Positions 21,895 to 59,092 of a stretch of DNA of 64,000 bases are shown here, one piece after another. Source of the stretch: Thamnaconus septentrionalis. Its lineage: Eukaryota > Chordata > Actinopteri > Tetraodontiformes > Monacanthidae. Numbering within the stretch: the stretch's first letter is position 1; every line of letters starts with the position of its first letter. Location: assembly GCA_009823395.1 (NCBI GenBank), contig CM020510.1:18354773-18418772 (forward strand). The letters are read 5' to 3'. Position numbers and translations under genes: made by a program. Below the pieces are notes generated by a model. It was not told the origin of the DNA, searched no databases, and saw only the letters and a program-made list of their open reading frames with translations.

Positions 21895-23440
21895 CCCCTC
21901 CACCCTCACCCTCACCCACCCGACACGGCCGAACCAGACGAAGTCCCCGCCCCCTCCTCCTCCCTCCTCCTCCTCCTCCTCCCTCCAAGACAACAACGCA
22001 AACACTTTTACAAGATATTTATTGATGTGCAGGAACATCTGGTTCATGTATAGAGAAAGCTGTTAACAAATTGTTTTGTCCTTCTTTTTTTTTTCCCCTC
22101 CCCCACCCATCCCGCCTCCCCGCTACCGCCCCGCCCCCCACGTCCTGGCTGGGCGCCGAGCTGCTCGTCAAGGCTCCTCTTTGCTGCTGTACATTTGTGC
22201 TTCAACACGCGGCAAAGTGTGAGCTCGCATTAAGTGTTGCATGCTGACATACGTGCTGCTGCTAGCTAGATAGCTAGTATGCTAGCTCGCTGGCTATCCA
22301 TCCATCGCTAACCACAACCCCCCCCCCCAAACCACCCCCACCCCCCTTTACACATTCCTCCCTCCTACGCCCTGAGCCACCGTTGCCCCCGCGCGCGCAC
22401 AACACGTCGTGCGTTTGCTAGCTTGCCGATCCGGGAGGAACGCTCTGGGAGCAGCAGACGGTTTAGCAGGCCGTTTCAGCCAAATTCTCCTTCAAAGGTC
22501 TCGTTCTCCACATGACCAAACCTGTCGTAGGAAACCTCTCGCTGTCCGTTACTGCAATATAATCTGGTGAAAGCGCAACGCTCGCAAGTGATTTTTGTTT
22601 TTAATTTTCCTTTTCTTCTTCTGACGCTTTGCCGCATCACAATTTTAAACGTCCCACGTGTTGAATTAGCAGTTGGCATCAGTAAGGAAGCAGCTCTGTC
22701 TTAACATGTTGTTCACAAGTCCCGTTCCTCTAAATCCTTTGTCATTCTGCTTAGCGGTCGAAGGAAACTCTAGTAGTCTGCCGTGACTCTCCGCCTCATT
22801 GCTCTTAATCATCGGTGCCAACGGCTGTTTCCAGGGCCGCGACGCTCCCATTTCACACGTCCCGTTCCGTCAAAAAAAAAAAAAAAAAAGACAATGTTGT
22901 ACTTTTTTTTTTTTCTGTGAGAGAAACTCATTCCGTAGGAGTCGGGAAAGGCTAAATTGAGAGCAGCTGTGGCCGGCCGTGTCCTGCAGTAACCCAGTTT
23001 CCCCTCTTTAAATCCGCGCTAAGTCCTCCGCTATGCGTCACATTTAAAAGTGCGGCGGACGCTCCACTTACAAATAATTAAAAAAAAAGATCTCGCCGAG
23101 CTGGAGAACAAACGCGCGCTTTCTAAGAAGTCGGGAACGGGGGCACGTAGGGCGTGTGTACGTAAGGCCGCATAATGTTTTATTATGGGGTGGGAGCTGG
23201 GCCGCTGATGGGCGGCTTGAATAAATGTATCGTCTGTGTTGATAAAGAAACTTTGTGTCCTCTCCTCGGCTCCTCCCCTCCCCTCCCCTCCCCTCCCCGT
23301 CCTCCCTCCTTCACTTTTGTTCTCTTGAATAAACCTTTATTGTTGATTGTCCTGTTCTCAAAAACTGTGCTTTTATTTTTATTTTGAACTCTTCACAGTT
23401 GGGATGCTGTACTACTGTATCTTGATCTGAATAAAGTAAC
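21895..23440 (+). other. PPP2R1B 3' UTR with poly(A) signals
   Basis: Sequence after the TAA is rich in C runs and CTCC repeats. AATAAA occurs at 23220-23225, 23328-23333 and 23430-23435, so alternative 3' ends between about 23240 and 23450 are likely. The first part contains CCTCC repeats (21953-21985), runs of C near 22319-22328 and poly-A/poly-T runs near 22873-22915. The UTR extent is inferred from the hexamers only. Confidence 0.6.
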
Positions 23441-24052
23441 ACAAAGAAAAGAAAAAAAACACCCAGCGTGGCTCTTGGTCTGTAACTGCTCGGGAAGAAC
23501 GTTGCTAGTATTAATAGAGTGGCAGTTAAAGTGCATTATATAGCGGCTGTGAATAGCCTTTACATTTGCTGCACGTCCGCAGGGACCTTTTAAAAATAAA
23601 GTGAAAATGGACGGCCTAAAATAGAAATGTGAGGGTTCAACGTGGGAAACAATGCCTCTTTTGTACAGGTACAAATTATGTTCTCTTAGCTAGTTAGCTA
23701 TTGAAAGTGCTGTAGTGAAATATAAAAGTGGATCAGATTTTACAGGGGGATTACCTCGATTTTGGGGTCACTGTTGAGTAACTGACAACACACACAGTGA
23801 GATCTTACACTCAGCTCCAGCTCCCTGCAGCTCTGCCTTCACGTTGCTGCTCTTGTTTTCTCCCCAAACCACGAGAACTCCCCGTTCTCGCCGCCACAGG
23901 TGTGTTGCCTGCTTTCCTCCAACACTCCCTCCCTCCCTACTCTGTCTGTCTCCATCCCCTCTTTCTTCACACACCTTCCTCCTCCTGTTCCTGCAGCAGA
24001 GAAACCTTCCTGGGTCGACGCCAGGCTGCACCTCATGGACCAGCCACAGCTG

Positions 24053-24075
24053 CTGCTGCTGCTGCTGCTGCTGCT
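24053..24075. repeat. (CTG)n trinucleotide run
   Basis: About seven CTG units in the spacer downstream of PPP2R1B. Confidence 0.85.
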
Positions 24076-25074
24076 ACAAACCCAGAAACACACAGAAGAA
24101 TGAAACTCCACACACCCTAATAGCACCCGGTGTGACAGAGAAGAGGTGAAACCCCAGCGTGTCCCGGGAGGGTAAATACTTATCTTGGCCCCTGTTGTCG
24201 TCACGGCACTCCTTTCATCATGCGTCTCCCTGTGGAAAACAAGCGGTGAGAAAATGTGGCATTCATCGGTTCGGTGTTTGCTCGGCTCCGACCTGGCAGC
24301 AGCAGCAGCTGCTGCCGCCGAGATGAAAGCACCGCCGAGCTGCAGGGGGGAACCCAGCAGAACATGGCAGGTCTTCTTCTTCTGAGAGAGAGAGACTGCT
24401 CATGTGGATCATTTTTCACCAGTTTTGTTACTCTCAATACTACAGTTTTCTTCTTCTACTGCAGCACAACCAAACTAATCGGCTGTGATGGAAACGTCTG
24501 CCAACTGTCTACACTTTAAAGTAAAGTTAAAAAGTACAGATATTTGTCTACAGATGTACTGTAGGGTGTAAAAGTGATAAGTTGTCAAAAAAGAAACGCT
24601 CAAGTCAAGTACAGCACATATTACCCAGCAACGAAGTATTTGTACTTGGTTCCTCGTCAAGTCTGCACTTTAACTCCTGGATCCTCCAGTCTGCCCAGGA
24701 GTTGCCTCGCACGATTGATTCCTTTTCCCCACAGATTCCAAAACCAAGCGGCATCATTTACGGGCGATGAGGCTCAAGGTGCGAACGCTGAAGGAGAACA
24801 GGAAGGACTGGCTTCTGCGAGTGGCCGCTTGATTACTTTTTCCAACAAGACAACCATACGAGTCTTTCGTCGACCTAAGGCGGGCATGAGAAGAAAAGGC
24901 TGATAGATTTGGAGCCCATTTGGTGTCACGCACTGTTAAGCCACTGAAATGGTGATATGAGGCAGATTGTGTGCCAGTGACTGCGTGACTGTTTTTGTTC
25001 TTGCATTCTGGAAAAACAAAAGCAATCCAAAGAAGACAGAAGACAGAAGATGCTGCTCGTCATCAGGGAGGAGG

Positions 25075-25157
25075 GCTGCTGCTGCTGCTGCTGCTGCTGC
25101 TGCCGCTGCTGCCGCTGCTGCCGCTGCTGCCGCTGCTGCCGCTGCTGCCGCTGCCGG
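25075..25157. repeat. CTG/CCG minisatellite
   Basis: GCT units are followed by five to six tandem copies of the 9-bp unit GCTGCTGCC. Open frames on both strands through it encode only Ala, Gln or Cys runs and have no flanking conserved sequence, so it is not annotated as coding. Confidence 0.9.
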
Positions 25158-26213
25158 ATTCTGGCTGGAAAACAATTTGAAAAATCAGCACACTTCAATC
25201 CTGCGCAGAAACGTGCTTCAAAAACAATTCAAGATATTTCTGTGCAGATTGGAATGGGCGGATTCTTCGTGTTGTTTTCTGCCAATTCTGAAAATAGATG
25301 AATAAACGAATAAACAAACAAACATACAAACCAGTCAGCGAGGAGCAGCGGTCGAACCAGAACTGGGTGAACGAGACGAAGAGCGGCGCAGCAGGGTTAG
25401 CTTGCAGCCAATGCCACCCCTGCTCCACCACAATCTGAGAGCAACTTCACGCGTTCACCCTCCCGAGGCTTTTTAACCGTCTCTCTTTGCAGGCCTCGAA
25501 CCAAAGCGTTGAGGAATTAGCGGACTCACAAACTCACAAGTCTGCATCTTTTTCTGTTTCGACCTGAAACCCTCCATCATCACCGAACCTCCTCGGAGCG
25601 CCAACCCCCCCTGCCCTCCCCCACTGTCCACTCCCTGGGGGGGGGGGCAGGCCCTCGCGACTGCACACCCCTTCCAAGCAGCAGGAGGAGGAGGAGGAGG
25701 AGGTTTTTCAGCTGCGTTCTGTTTCCCTTCAACCTGAAAAAAAGACGAAGAGAAAAAAAAAAAAAAAAAAAAAAAAAAGTCGTCGTCATTAAACCGTGAT
25801 TACTTGAGAGCCGGGAGCTAATCTGTCCTCCTCCCCCTCCACCGCCTACACCCGCCTCACCCCCGCTAAAATCCAGCTGCAGTAACGGAACAGCGAGGAG
25901 GAGGAGGAGGAGGAGGAGGAGGCCCGCCCCCCACCCACCCACCACCACTCCACCCCCCCGCTCTGATCCAGTTATTTGGAGGGATTTTCAGCAGCAGCAG
26001 CACTTGACGGCGCTGAGAGCCTTGACGTCAATGCAGCTGCCTCCCAGGACTGTGTCATTTATAATGAAAGCAGTTGGAGGAGCAAAGCCCCCCCCCCACC
26101 CACCCACAATCCCTCACACGCACACGTACGCACACGCACGCACACACAGTGAGGTTAGACACCCGCAGGGTGACAAATGACAAACATCAGTTGGGGAGAA
26201 GAAAAGATGTTTT

Positions 26214-26230
<17 letters not shown>

Positions 26231-26251
<21 letters not shown>

Positions 26252-26331
26252 GTCTTCCTTAAGTCACCTTGTCACTTTGTGCACACACACACACACACAT
26301 GCACCTCCTCCTCCTCCTCCTCCTCCTCCTC
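26231..26331. repeat. Clustered (CA)n and (CTC)n microsatellites
   Basis: Two CA runs (about 26228-26251 and 26281-26299) and a CTC run (about 26305-26330) lie within 100 bp. Confidence 0.9.
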
Positions 26332-27619
26332 GTGTCACCTCCAGGATGCTGCATTGTGGGTTTACAAACTGCACAAACTCGGCTCCGCTTAACACGCACG
26401 GCAGGTTCAGGTGGAGTTGAGGATTGCTGACTGCTGCCACCGCTGCGTATTTATCTAGTCGTTTTATTATGAGGGACTGAGCCCCGGGAACAGAGCAGCT
26501 CTGGAACAGAGCAGGTCTGTCGTCAGGGTAAAGCTATCCAACTGAAGTTGTTTATTAGCGTTCTGCTGCCGTTTCAAAGCCCCTTCGTCATACTCCAAAA
26601 ACTCACCACATTTTGCATGCAAAGTCAGAACTGCTGGCAAAAAAAAAAAAAAAAAACAGCTCACCGTAAGTCCTACAATTCACACTTGACAACCTTCACT
26701 CACAGCAAACAGGAAGTGCACTGTTTGCATCAAGGTATGACTGAGACCTCTTCCAGTACACATTTCACCAAACTCCTCACATTTGAGGTCCAGATCGGTG
26801 AAGCATTCCACAAACACGAGGAACGAACCCGCGTGGGCTCTACAGCGCCACCTACGTAAACGCAAGCAGCCGCCCATATAATAATATAATAAAATGACGA
26901 CGGAGGAGTGTCGGCAGGGGTCGGCAGGGGTCGGCGGGCCACCGCAGGCCACGGCAGGCTCAGTCCCTTGAATGCTGCTTGCAGCTTTATATTTTATTCT
27001 GTAATTTGGCTGCACTCTGCCCTGGGATTTGGGTCTCTGTCCATCTGCCAGTGTGCACTGTGGCCTGAGGACCAGAGACACTCAGAGCGATGACTGCGGG
27101 CTGGTGAAACCTCGCCTCACCCCTGCAGCATCGCTACTGCTCACCCACTGAATTCTTCACTTATTCACTTCTTTTTCTTGCTGCATTTCAATCAGTTATT
27201 TTTCTGGGGGAAAAAAAAAAAAAAATCACATCTTGCCACCAAACTTCCCCTCCTCATCCCTCCCTCCCTCCCTCCCTTCCGCCTCCACAGCTCTAATTCT
27301 GAGCCCCCCCGCCATCCGAAAAGACGCAGTAAGATGTTGTCATCCTCCCTCCCCTCTGTTGTCATGGCGACCGGCTGATGTCATTAGAGTTACACTGGGG
27401 GCCCCGATGAGCGAGCGGCCATCAGATATTGTGATATTTCATCGTGCCGACAGCAGAGAGAGAGGGAGAGGAGGAGGAGGAGGAGATCTGCCTCAGTCTG
27501 TCCTTGTGTCAGTTTTCCTTCCTTTGTCTGGCGAAGGTCTCGTTCAGCAGACGCCGCCGCCGCCGAATGCGAAACTATAAATACCAACATCCGAGTGGAA
27601 AAGGCTGAAGCCCTGTTGA

Positions 27620-27789
<170 letters not shown>

Positions 27790-27943
27790 GGCATTAATGG
27801 GTCAATAGAGCATGCAGAGTATTGTCACTTCCCATCGTGCCTCTCTGTAACTCACATGATCTATTTGGCCAATCAGAACGATCCTGGAGAACGTCGCTTG
27901 CAGACACGTCGGCCAATCGGAACGAGCTTTTTTTTTTTTGCCG

Positions 27944-27973
27944 CAATACCTCGAGTGGCCACTCGAGGTATTG
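27944..27973. repeat. Perfect 30-bp palindrome
   Basis: The arm CAATACCTCGAGTGG (27944-27958) is followed without spacer by its exact reverse complement (27959-27973). It may be the residue of a palindromic MITE. A related phrase (GTACCTCAAATGGCCACT) occurs inside the element at 6786-7410. Confidence 0.9.
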
Positions 27974-29695
27974 GAAACCACTTCCAGTTTCATTTTGGCC
28001 TTTTTGGCAAAGGGTGGGATCAGCCAGCGGGCCCGGGCGCCTGATCCTGAGCTCCGTGGAAAAGAAGCGAGACCGCGGTTTCTCCGAACTCACCCTCCCT
28101 CCCCTCCCCTCCCCTCCCCTCCCCGCTGTATTAGATGGATTAGCTGTTCTCTGTTCTGTCTGAGTGGGCTGATTGGATTGACAGGTTCTCGCCACGCCAT
28201 CCAACCCCGCCGTGTACAACAAGTACGGGTCGCCCCTCTCATCACTCGTCGCGCATTTGCAGAAACCTGCAATCTTCTCCGAGACCCTCCCTCCTCCCTC
28301 CTCCCCCCTCAACCACCCCTCCCCCCCCGACCACCTCGCTCGTCTATTAAGCGCGTGGCGGGAGGGAGAGGACGCTCCATGTGTTGTCAGATCGGTCAGT
28401 GATTACTTCGTCCGCTTCAAGGACAGCGGGAATGTACAGCGCACAACCAACCGGCTTAAAGGGACCGTTTGTGACCCTTCTGGAGTTTCACAGAGGGGAA
28501 GGACTCTGCCCGGGTGCAAAACAATGGCAACTCAATAGCTCGATTTTTAACAACAACAGACGGACAACACGTGTCTGTGTGCTGCTTCGTGCGGCGACAT
28601 CGGGTTGTTCGGGAGACTGTCAATCCAACTCGAATCCAAACCGCAACGTTGTGCTTTTAGCCAAAACCTTCCGCTGTTGCCTCATAGCACCAAGCTGTGC
28701 TTGTTCATGTCGTCTCTTGCAAGTATTAGCGCACTCTGTTAAGGCTGCTGTGTTTGAATTTCTCGAGTCGCTGCAAACGCACGGGTTGTTTTTATAGAAA
28801 CAAGTTTGGTTGACAAATTCCAGTTTTACTTAATTTTTCAAAAAATATTTTCAGTTTTAACCATTTTTAGGGACAAAAATAATGTCAATAAATAAAATTA
28901 TTATTATAACTAAAACTCTAGTAGTGACTAAATGTACAAACACTTCGTCAGGGGTTAAAAACACGGTTGCATAAGGGTCTCTTAAAAACCTTGTAACACA
29001 GGATGTGAAAAAGTTTGGGAACAACTTTCATTGGCTTTTACTCCTTGTTTAGTTTTGTTGTTTAGACGATGGACATTCGCTAAGCACCAGAGTTTAAAAC
29101 CCCCCACAAGGCAAGCATGACTGATGAGAGCGTAGCGGAACGTGAAGTTTCACCAGATGCGTTTTGGGCTGATCAGAATATGACCGGACCAATCGGTGAC
29201 CTTTGAGCACAGGCGGCGGGAGCTAAATGTGGCTTCGCTGGGATAACGAGACGCTAGCAACAGCGTCGCGTCGTCACCGAGCGGCTGCACCAGCTTTTTC
29301 ACCAGCTGTTTTTTTTTTTTTTTACCTTTCAAGCTAAAGGCCGCGCCCCCTCTGGAGCTGAAGCCTCTCTCGAGCTTACCAAGGACACTTTCTATGGAAC
29401 ACACGTGAAATACGTCTCTGTTCAACTTCACCGAACTGGACTGCAACAGTTTCAGTGAGGCAACATGTTTCCCGCACCCGCCCGCCCCCCGCCCGCCTCG
29501 GCTCGGGATGAAATAATCTCGGTGTCAGCGATGACTCAGCAGTTTATATGAAGCACTTGGTGTGATTCATCCTCCCAGCCTATTAACCCACGCCTACAGC
29601 CAGCGGCCCTGGGTCTCCGCCGGGCGGATGCAGTTTGGGCCCGGCGGATGATGCGCAGACGAGTGCAAATTAAAAAAAAAAAAAAAAAGATGTTA

Positions 29696-29749
29696 GTGTG
29701 TGTGTGTGTGTGTGTGCTCTTCAGCCCACTTTGTATCAGTAAACACACA

Positions 29750-29790
<41 letters not shown>
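29696..29790. repeat. (GT)n, (TC)n and (AC)n microsatellite cluster
   Basis: A GT run (about 29696-29716) is followed after 35 bp by TC repeats (29750-29770) that pass directly into AC repeats (to about 29790). Confidence 0.9.
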
Positions 29791-30568
29791 GGCACAAAGA
29801 CCACCCACATCATGTTTCATGTTCCATAAACCTTTTTTTAATCTCAACAGCAAGTTAGCTTATGTGTGGTCAACATCAATCAAGGTAAATATAAAACTGG
29901 ATTTCTATTGATAGAATGATGTTTGTTTGTTTTTTTGTTTTTTTTATCAGCAGGAGGTGAAATTGTCATACTTGAAACACGTCCACTAGAATCTTCATGA
30001 CTTTTGAGTCTTCGACTAGAGAAATATTGCTATAATACTTTGAAATGGCATACACTGATTGACCATCGAGGAACAGAAAGAAAAAAAAAAAAAACAAGAG
30101 GAGAAAAGAAAAGAAACACACGGCAGAGAAGAGAGGCTGAAAAAAGAAGCTCCAAAACTCCACACGGTGGGTCGTACAGGGAAACTTCTGAGGGACTTTG
30201 GTTTGTACCTTTGAAAAAACAAAACAAAAACAAAAACAAAAGCCAAAACAACATGGTTCTACTTTCATTCAGAAGAAAAACAACACTTGAAAGAGAATGA
30301 CCGGAAGAAACGATGAAAGGGGGTAAAATCGGAAACGACGCCGTTCTTCGGACCGTCAAATTTCAGATTGAAAAAAAAAAAAATGAAACAAAAGAATTCA
30401 TAAAGGCACACTGAACACTTCACGTTCAACACAAAACTCATCACCGCCGCGGCGCGCTGATGGAAACGCGTCCATTATTGTTATTATTGTATTGGGAAGG
30501 GGAGGAGGAGGAGGAGGAGGAGGAGGAGGGAGGGGGGGTTCCTTCGATCAAGCTGACACCTGCTAGAC

Positions 30569-30876
30569 CAGGCGTGGGCAAACTACGGCCCGGGGGCCAT
30601 ATGCGGCCTGTTGAGCTTTTCAATCCGGCCTGCCGAACTTGAAGAAATACTATCAATAGTAAGCAATCAATAAAATAGCTGGATTTCATCACCCCCCCCC
30701 TTTTTAAGAGTCATTTCAATAAAGAGCTAAATATCGTGATTTTGTTGGAACTGATTGTGTTCCTTTTCAAATGACATGGGTCACCAAAACACCATCTGCT
30801 GCTGCTGCTCCGGCCCCCTCTGTCAAATCTCAGAACCCATTGTGGGCCCACGAGTCCAAAGGTTTGCCCGCCCCTG
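30569..30876. mobile_element. Non-autonomous hAT-type element
   Basis: The left end CAGGCGTGGGCAAACTACGG and the reverse complement of the right end, CAGGGGCGGGCAAACC, form a terminal inverted repeat of the CAGGGGTGGGCAAACT kind common in hAT elements. The flanking octamers TGCTAGAC (30561-30568) and TGCCAGAA (30877-30884) match at 6 of 8 positions, fitting a worn 8-bp target-site duplication. The 308-bp interior has no transposase frame. A related partial copy lies at 38031. Confidence 0.78.
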
Positions 30877-32414
30877 TGCCAGAACCTCCTCGCCCTCTCT
30901 TGCTAGCACCCCCCCTCCCCCCTCCACCACCACTGTCGTCAAAAGTGCTCCAGTATTTAACTTCCACAGATGGTCAGAAGAAAATAAAAAAAAATACACT
31001 GACTCCACAATCAAAAGACGGGAGGTTTCAGTCAGCCACCCCAGCGGTTCAAACTAGGGTGTGGGTTCCATCGCTGCTGCTGAGCTCAATGGGGACGTGG
31101 GCGTGTCCCTCCACGCTCGCGCCTCGCTGGTATCTGGGTGGAACAGGACCTGATCGGCAACATGCGCCGAGGTCGCAGACGCTCTGCCTCTGCCAAGTGT
31201 TGACGGGCCGAACAATTGCTTCGAAAGCCGGATGGATCAGAAGGTCTTGAAAGGTTTTGAAAATGCCAAACACTTTCCAGGGCTTTTGGGAGCCCTGGAC
31301 CAGAAAAGGTAGTCGTAATGACTTTGTTCAATACTTGTTAACATGTGGTGGTTAAAGAGGCATGGTGCAGGAGGAGGATTTTCTTTCTTTTTTTTTTTTT
31401 TACTGCAACTAAAAACACAAGAAACCCCCCCCCCCACAAAAAAACCGTAAATACTACTTACGCTAATTTTTTTCCCCATTTCTAGAGCCAATCCTTTATT
31501 TTGGCAGGTCAATCAGATATCTGACAATTAGTCAGTGTAGGCAGGGACTGTGAGCAGCTCACAGTAGTAGTAGTAGTAGTGGTTAGTTCGGCTAGTCAGC
31601 ACAGCGGCGAGGCTCCCTGGTCTGCTACCAACACTTATTAGCTAAACCAAGCTAGGCGTCGCTACGGCTAACTGTCGCTACCGTCTGACAGCCGGTCGGG
31701 CGACTCCCTCCAGCGTCCCGCGAGGAAAGAAGGTCGCTGTCATGTGAATGGAAGTGTATTATAACATGACAAACTGATGGAGCGGGTTGCTAACCTACAC
31801 CACGGCCCTTTAACGCAGACAGCACTTATTTAATCGTGAGCTGCGGCTTTAATCCCCTCTATTTCTCGTTGTGGAGGGATATCCCCCCCCACCCTCGTTA
31901 AGTCTCGCCGGCGACTGCGACCTCCGCTAACCCCCGACACCCCTGACCTTTGAACTCTCGGCATTCGTCTGCAAGTTGTGCCCTCCGCACGTTTTTGGCG
32001 AGGCGGGCCCGTAAAAGTGGTCCCAGACGGCGCCTCGCCGTTCCCGGAACCGCGAATGGGCGCCCTTTGTGATGTCACAAAGGCGGCAGAGTTCCAGAAG
32101 TGTGTTTGTTCCGAGCGCAGCGGCGTCCCAGAGGGGGATTGGGAAAAAAAAGAAAGAAAGAAAAAAAAAAAAACAGCTACAAGTACGCGCTGAGGGGAAG
32201 GGAAGAGTTTGTGAGACGTACAGTGTTCAAATCATGTGACCAATCTTGAAATTGTGCAAACATGTTCACAAACGCGCACGCAGACACTCACGCACACACA
32301 CACACACACACACGCGCACGCACAGCTGTCTCCAGGCTTGCTGCCCCCTGCTGCACTGGCAGGGCGAGCGAATGAGCGAGTGAGAGATTATCTCTTGGTT
32401 ACATCATCAACATC

Positions 32415-32415
32415 G

Positions 32416-32450
<35 letters not shown>

Positions 32451-32451
32451 G
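32415..32451. repeat. (ATC)n trinucleotide repeat
   Basis: About a dozen CAT/ATC units in the SIK2 downstream region. Confidence 0.9.
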
Positions 32452-32725
32452 GGCGACGTCACCGCCGGCCAATCAGAGTCCGCTGTACAGGTGAGGCTTC
32501 CGTCGGAATCCCTCCACATCAAGGATTAATATTGCTTCAGTATTGCCACAAAAATAGAATAGTATATATATTTATATATATATTTATATTTATGCAAGTC
32601 GACGGTCTACGCTACTTCGCAACCTAACACGTGTTGATTACACACCAGGCCCTCATTTATCAGGCAAGACCCCGGCAAAAAGTAACTGGTAACTGTCCCC
32701 GACGCAACTGTGGGTAGTGAAGTCA

Positions 32726-32728
<3 letters not shown>

Positions 32729-32757
<29 letters not shown>
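32729..32757. repeat. (GT)n microsatellite
   Basis: A GT run of about 28 bp in the putative SIK2 3' region. A second GT run follows at about 33051-33081. Confidence 0.9.
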
Positions 32758-32760
<3 letters not shown>

Positions 32761-33048
32761 AAACAGAGGCGGAGTAGCAGTTCAGTAGTGTGAGAGGAGA
32801 CTCAGCATCAGTAGTAACAAGTTATAAATAACAACACAAAAATAATAACGAGGAAAAATAAAAACCCCAAAAAGGTTGTATTATTTGCGTCACATCGTCT
32901 GCGTAACAACTGCAGAGTTGTGTCTCGTGAACTTCTTTTGAAAGTCGACCGAACAGTGGGGGAAAGGAGGAGAAAGTGGCACCAACGCAGCCGCTTGAAA
33001 GGCTGAGAAACTCACCAGCCAGTTGTTGCTTTTTCACCAATGTGGCAG

Positions 33049-33086
<38 letters not shown>

Positions 33087-33414
33087 CTTCCCGGAGCAAT
33101 ACTGCGACTGTTAGTGTTGAAGCCTGTGAGCGTGCGTGAGCTCGTTGGGAGCGACTCGCACTGGAATCTGCGGTGTCGGATGTCGAAAGTCGCCGTGATA
33201 AATGAGGGCCGAGTTCTGTTGTTGAGCCGTTTCTGTTTCTCTACTGAAATTTAGAAGAAATAAAAATAAAAACCCAACAAAAAAAAAACACACAAACCTT
33301 TTTTTTTTGTATTGAAAGAAGCAGTCTGTTGTTGTCGACGTCGCCACGACGATTGGGGCAAAAAACAAAACAAAAAAAGAAACGGGCACAGCCGGCCATT
33401 GTCCTCTCAGTTGC

Positions 33415-33459
33415 CAGTCAGTCAGTCAGTCAGTCAGTCAGTCAGTCAGTCAGTCAGTC
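33415..33459. repeat. (CAGT)n tetranucleotide repeat
   Basis: About eleven perfect CAGT units in the SIK2 3' region. Confidence 0.95.
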
Positions 33460-33832
33460 CGTCCTGTGAGTTCACTTCCCAACCTTCCCAAGGTGAAGGT
33501 GAAGCTGCTCTCTGCGGGGCGGGAGGCCCCGCCCTCTGAACCACGAGAGGCCCCGCCCTCTGCGGAGGGGGAGGGAGGGGTCGCCAAAGTCTGTGCCGTC
33601 TGGCTCCGCCCCCCTCCGGCCGCTGCCGGGGGGTGGGGGGGCTAGGGGGAGGATTTTGGTTGTCTGAGGTTCAACAACAACTGCAGGAACGATTCGATTA
33701 GTCGTGCAAAAAGAAAAGAAGAAGAGTGAACGCGTCTCCGCTCCCCCGTTGCTACGTCAAACCCCGCCCACAATCTCCCCTCCCCTCCCCCCCCGCGGTG
33801 CTTGGACACTAATACTGCTTCCCACTTGACCT

Positions 33833-59092
<25,260 letters not shown>

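Noticed and set aside
25075..25157. Regular 9-bp units considered as a CRISPR-like array
   Set aside because: There are no spacers and the units are contiguous, in a vertebrate genome.
24926..25305. Poly-Gln/poly-Ala open frames on both strands over the CTG/CCG minisatellite
   Set aside because: No conserved flanking protein and no splice context. The repeat itself opens the frames.
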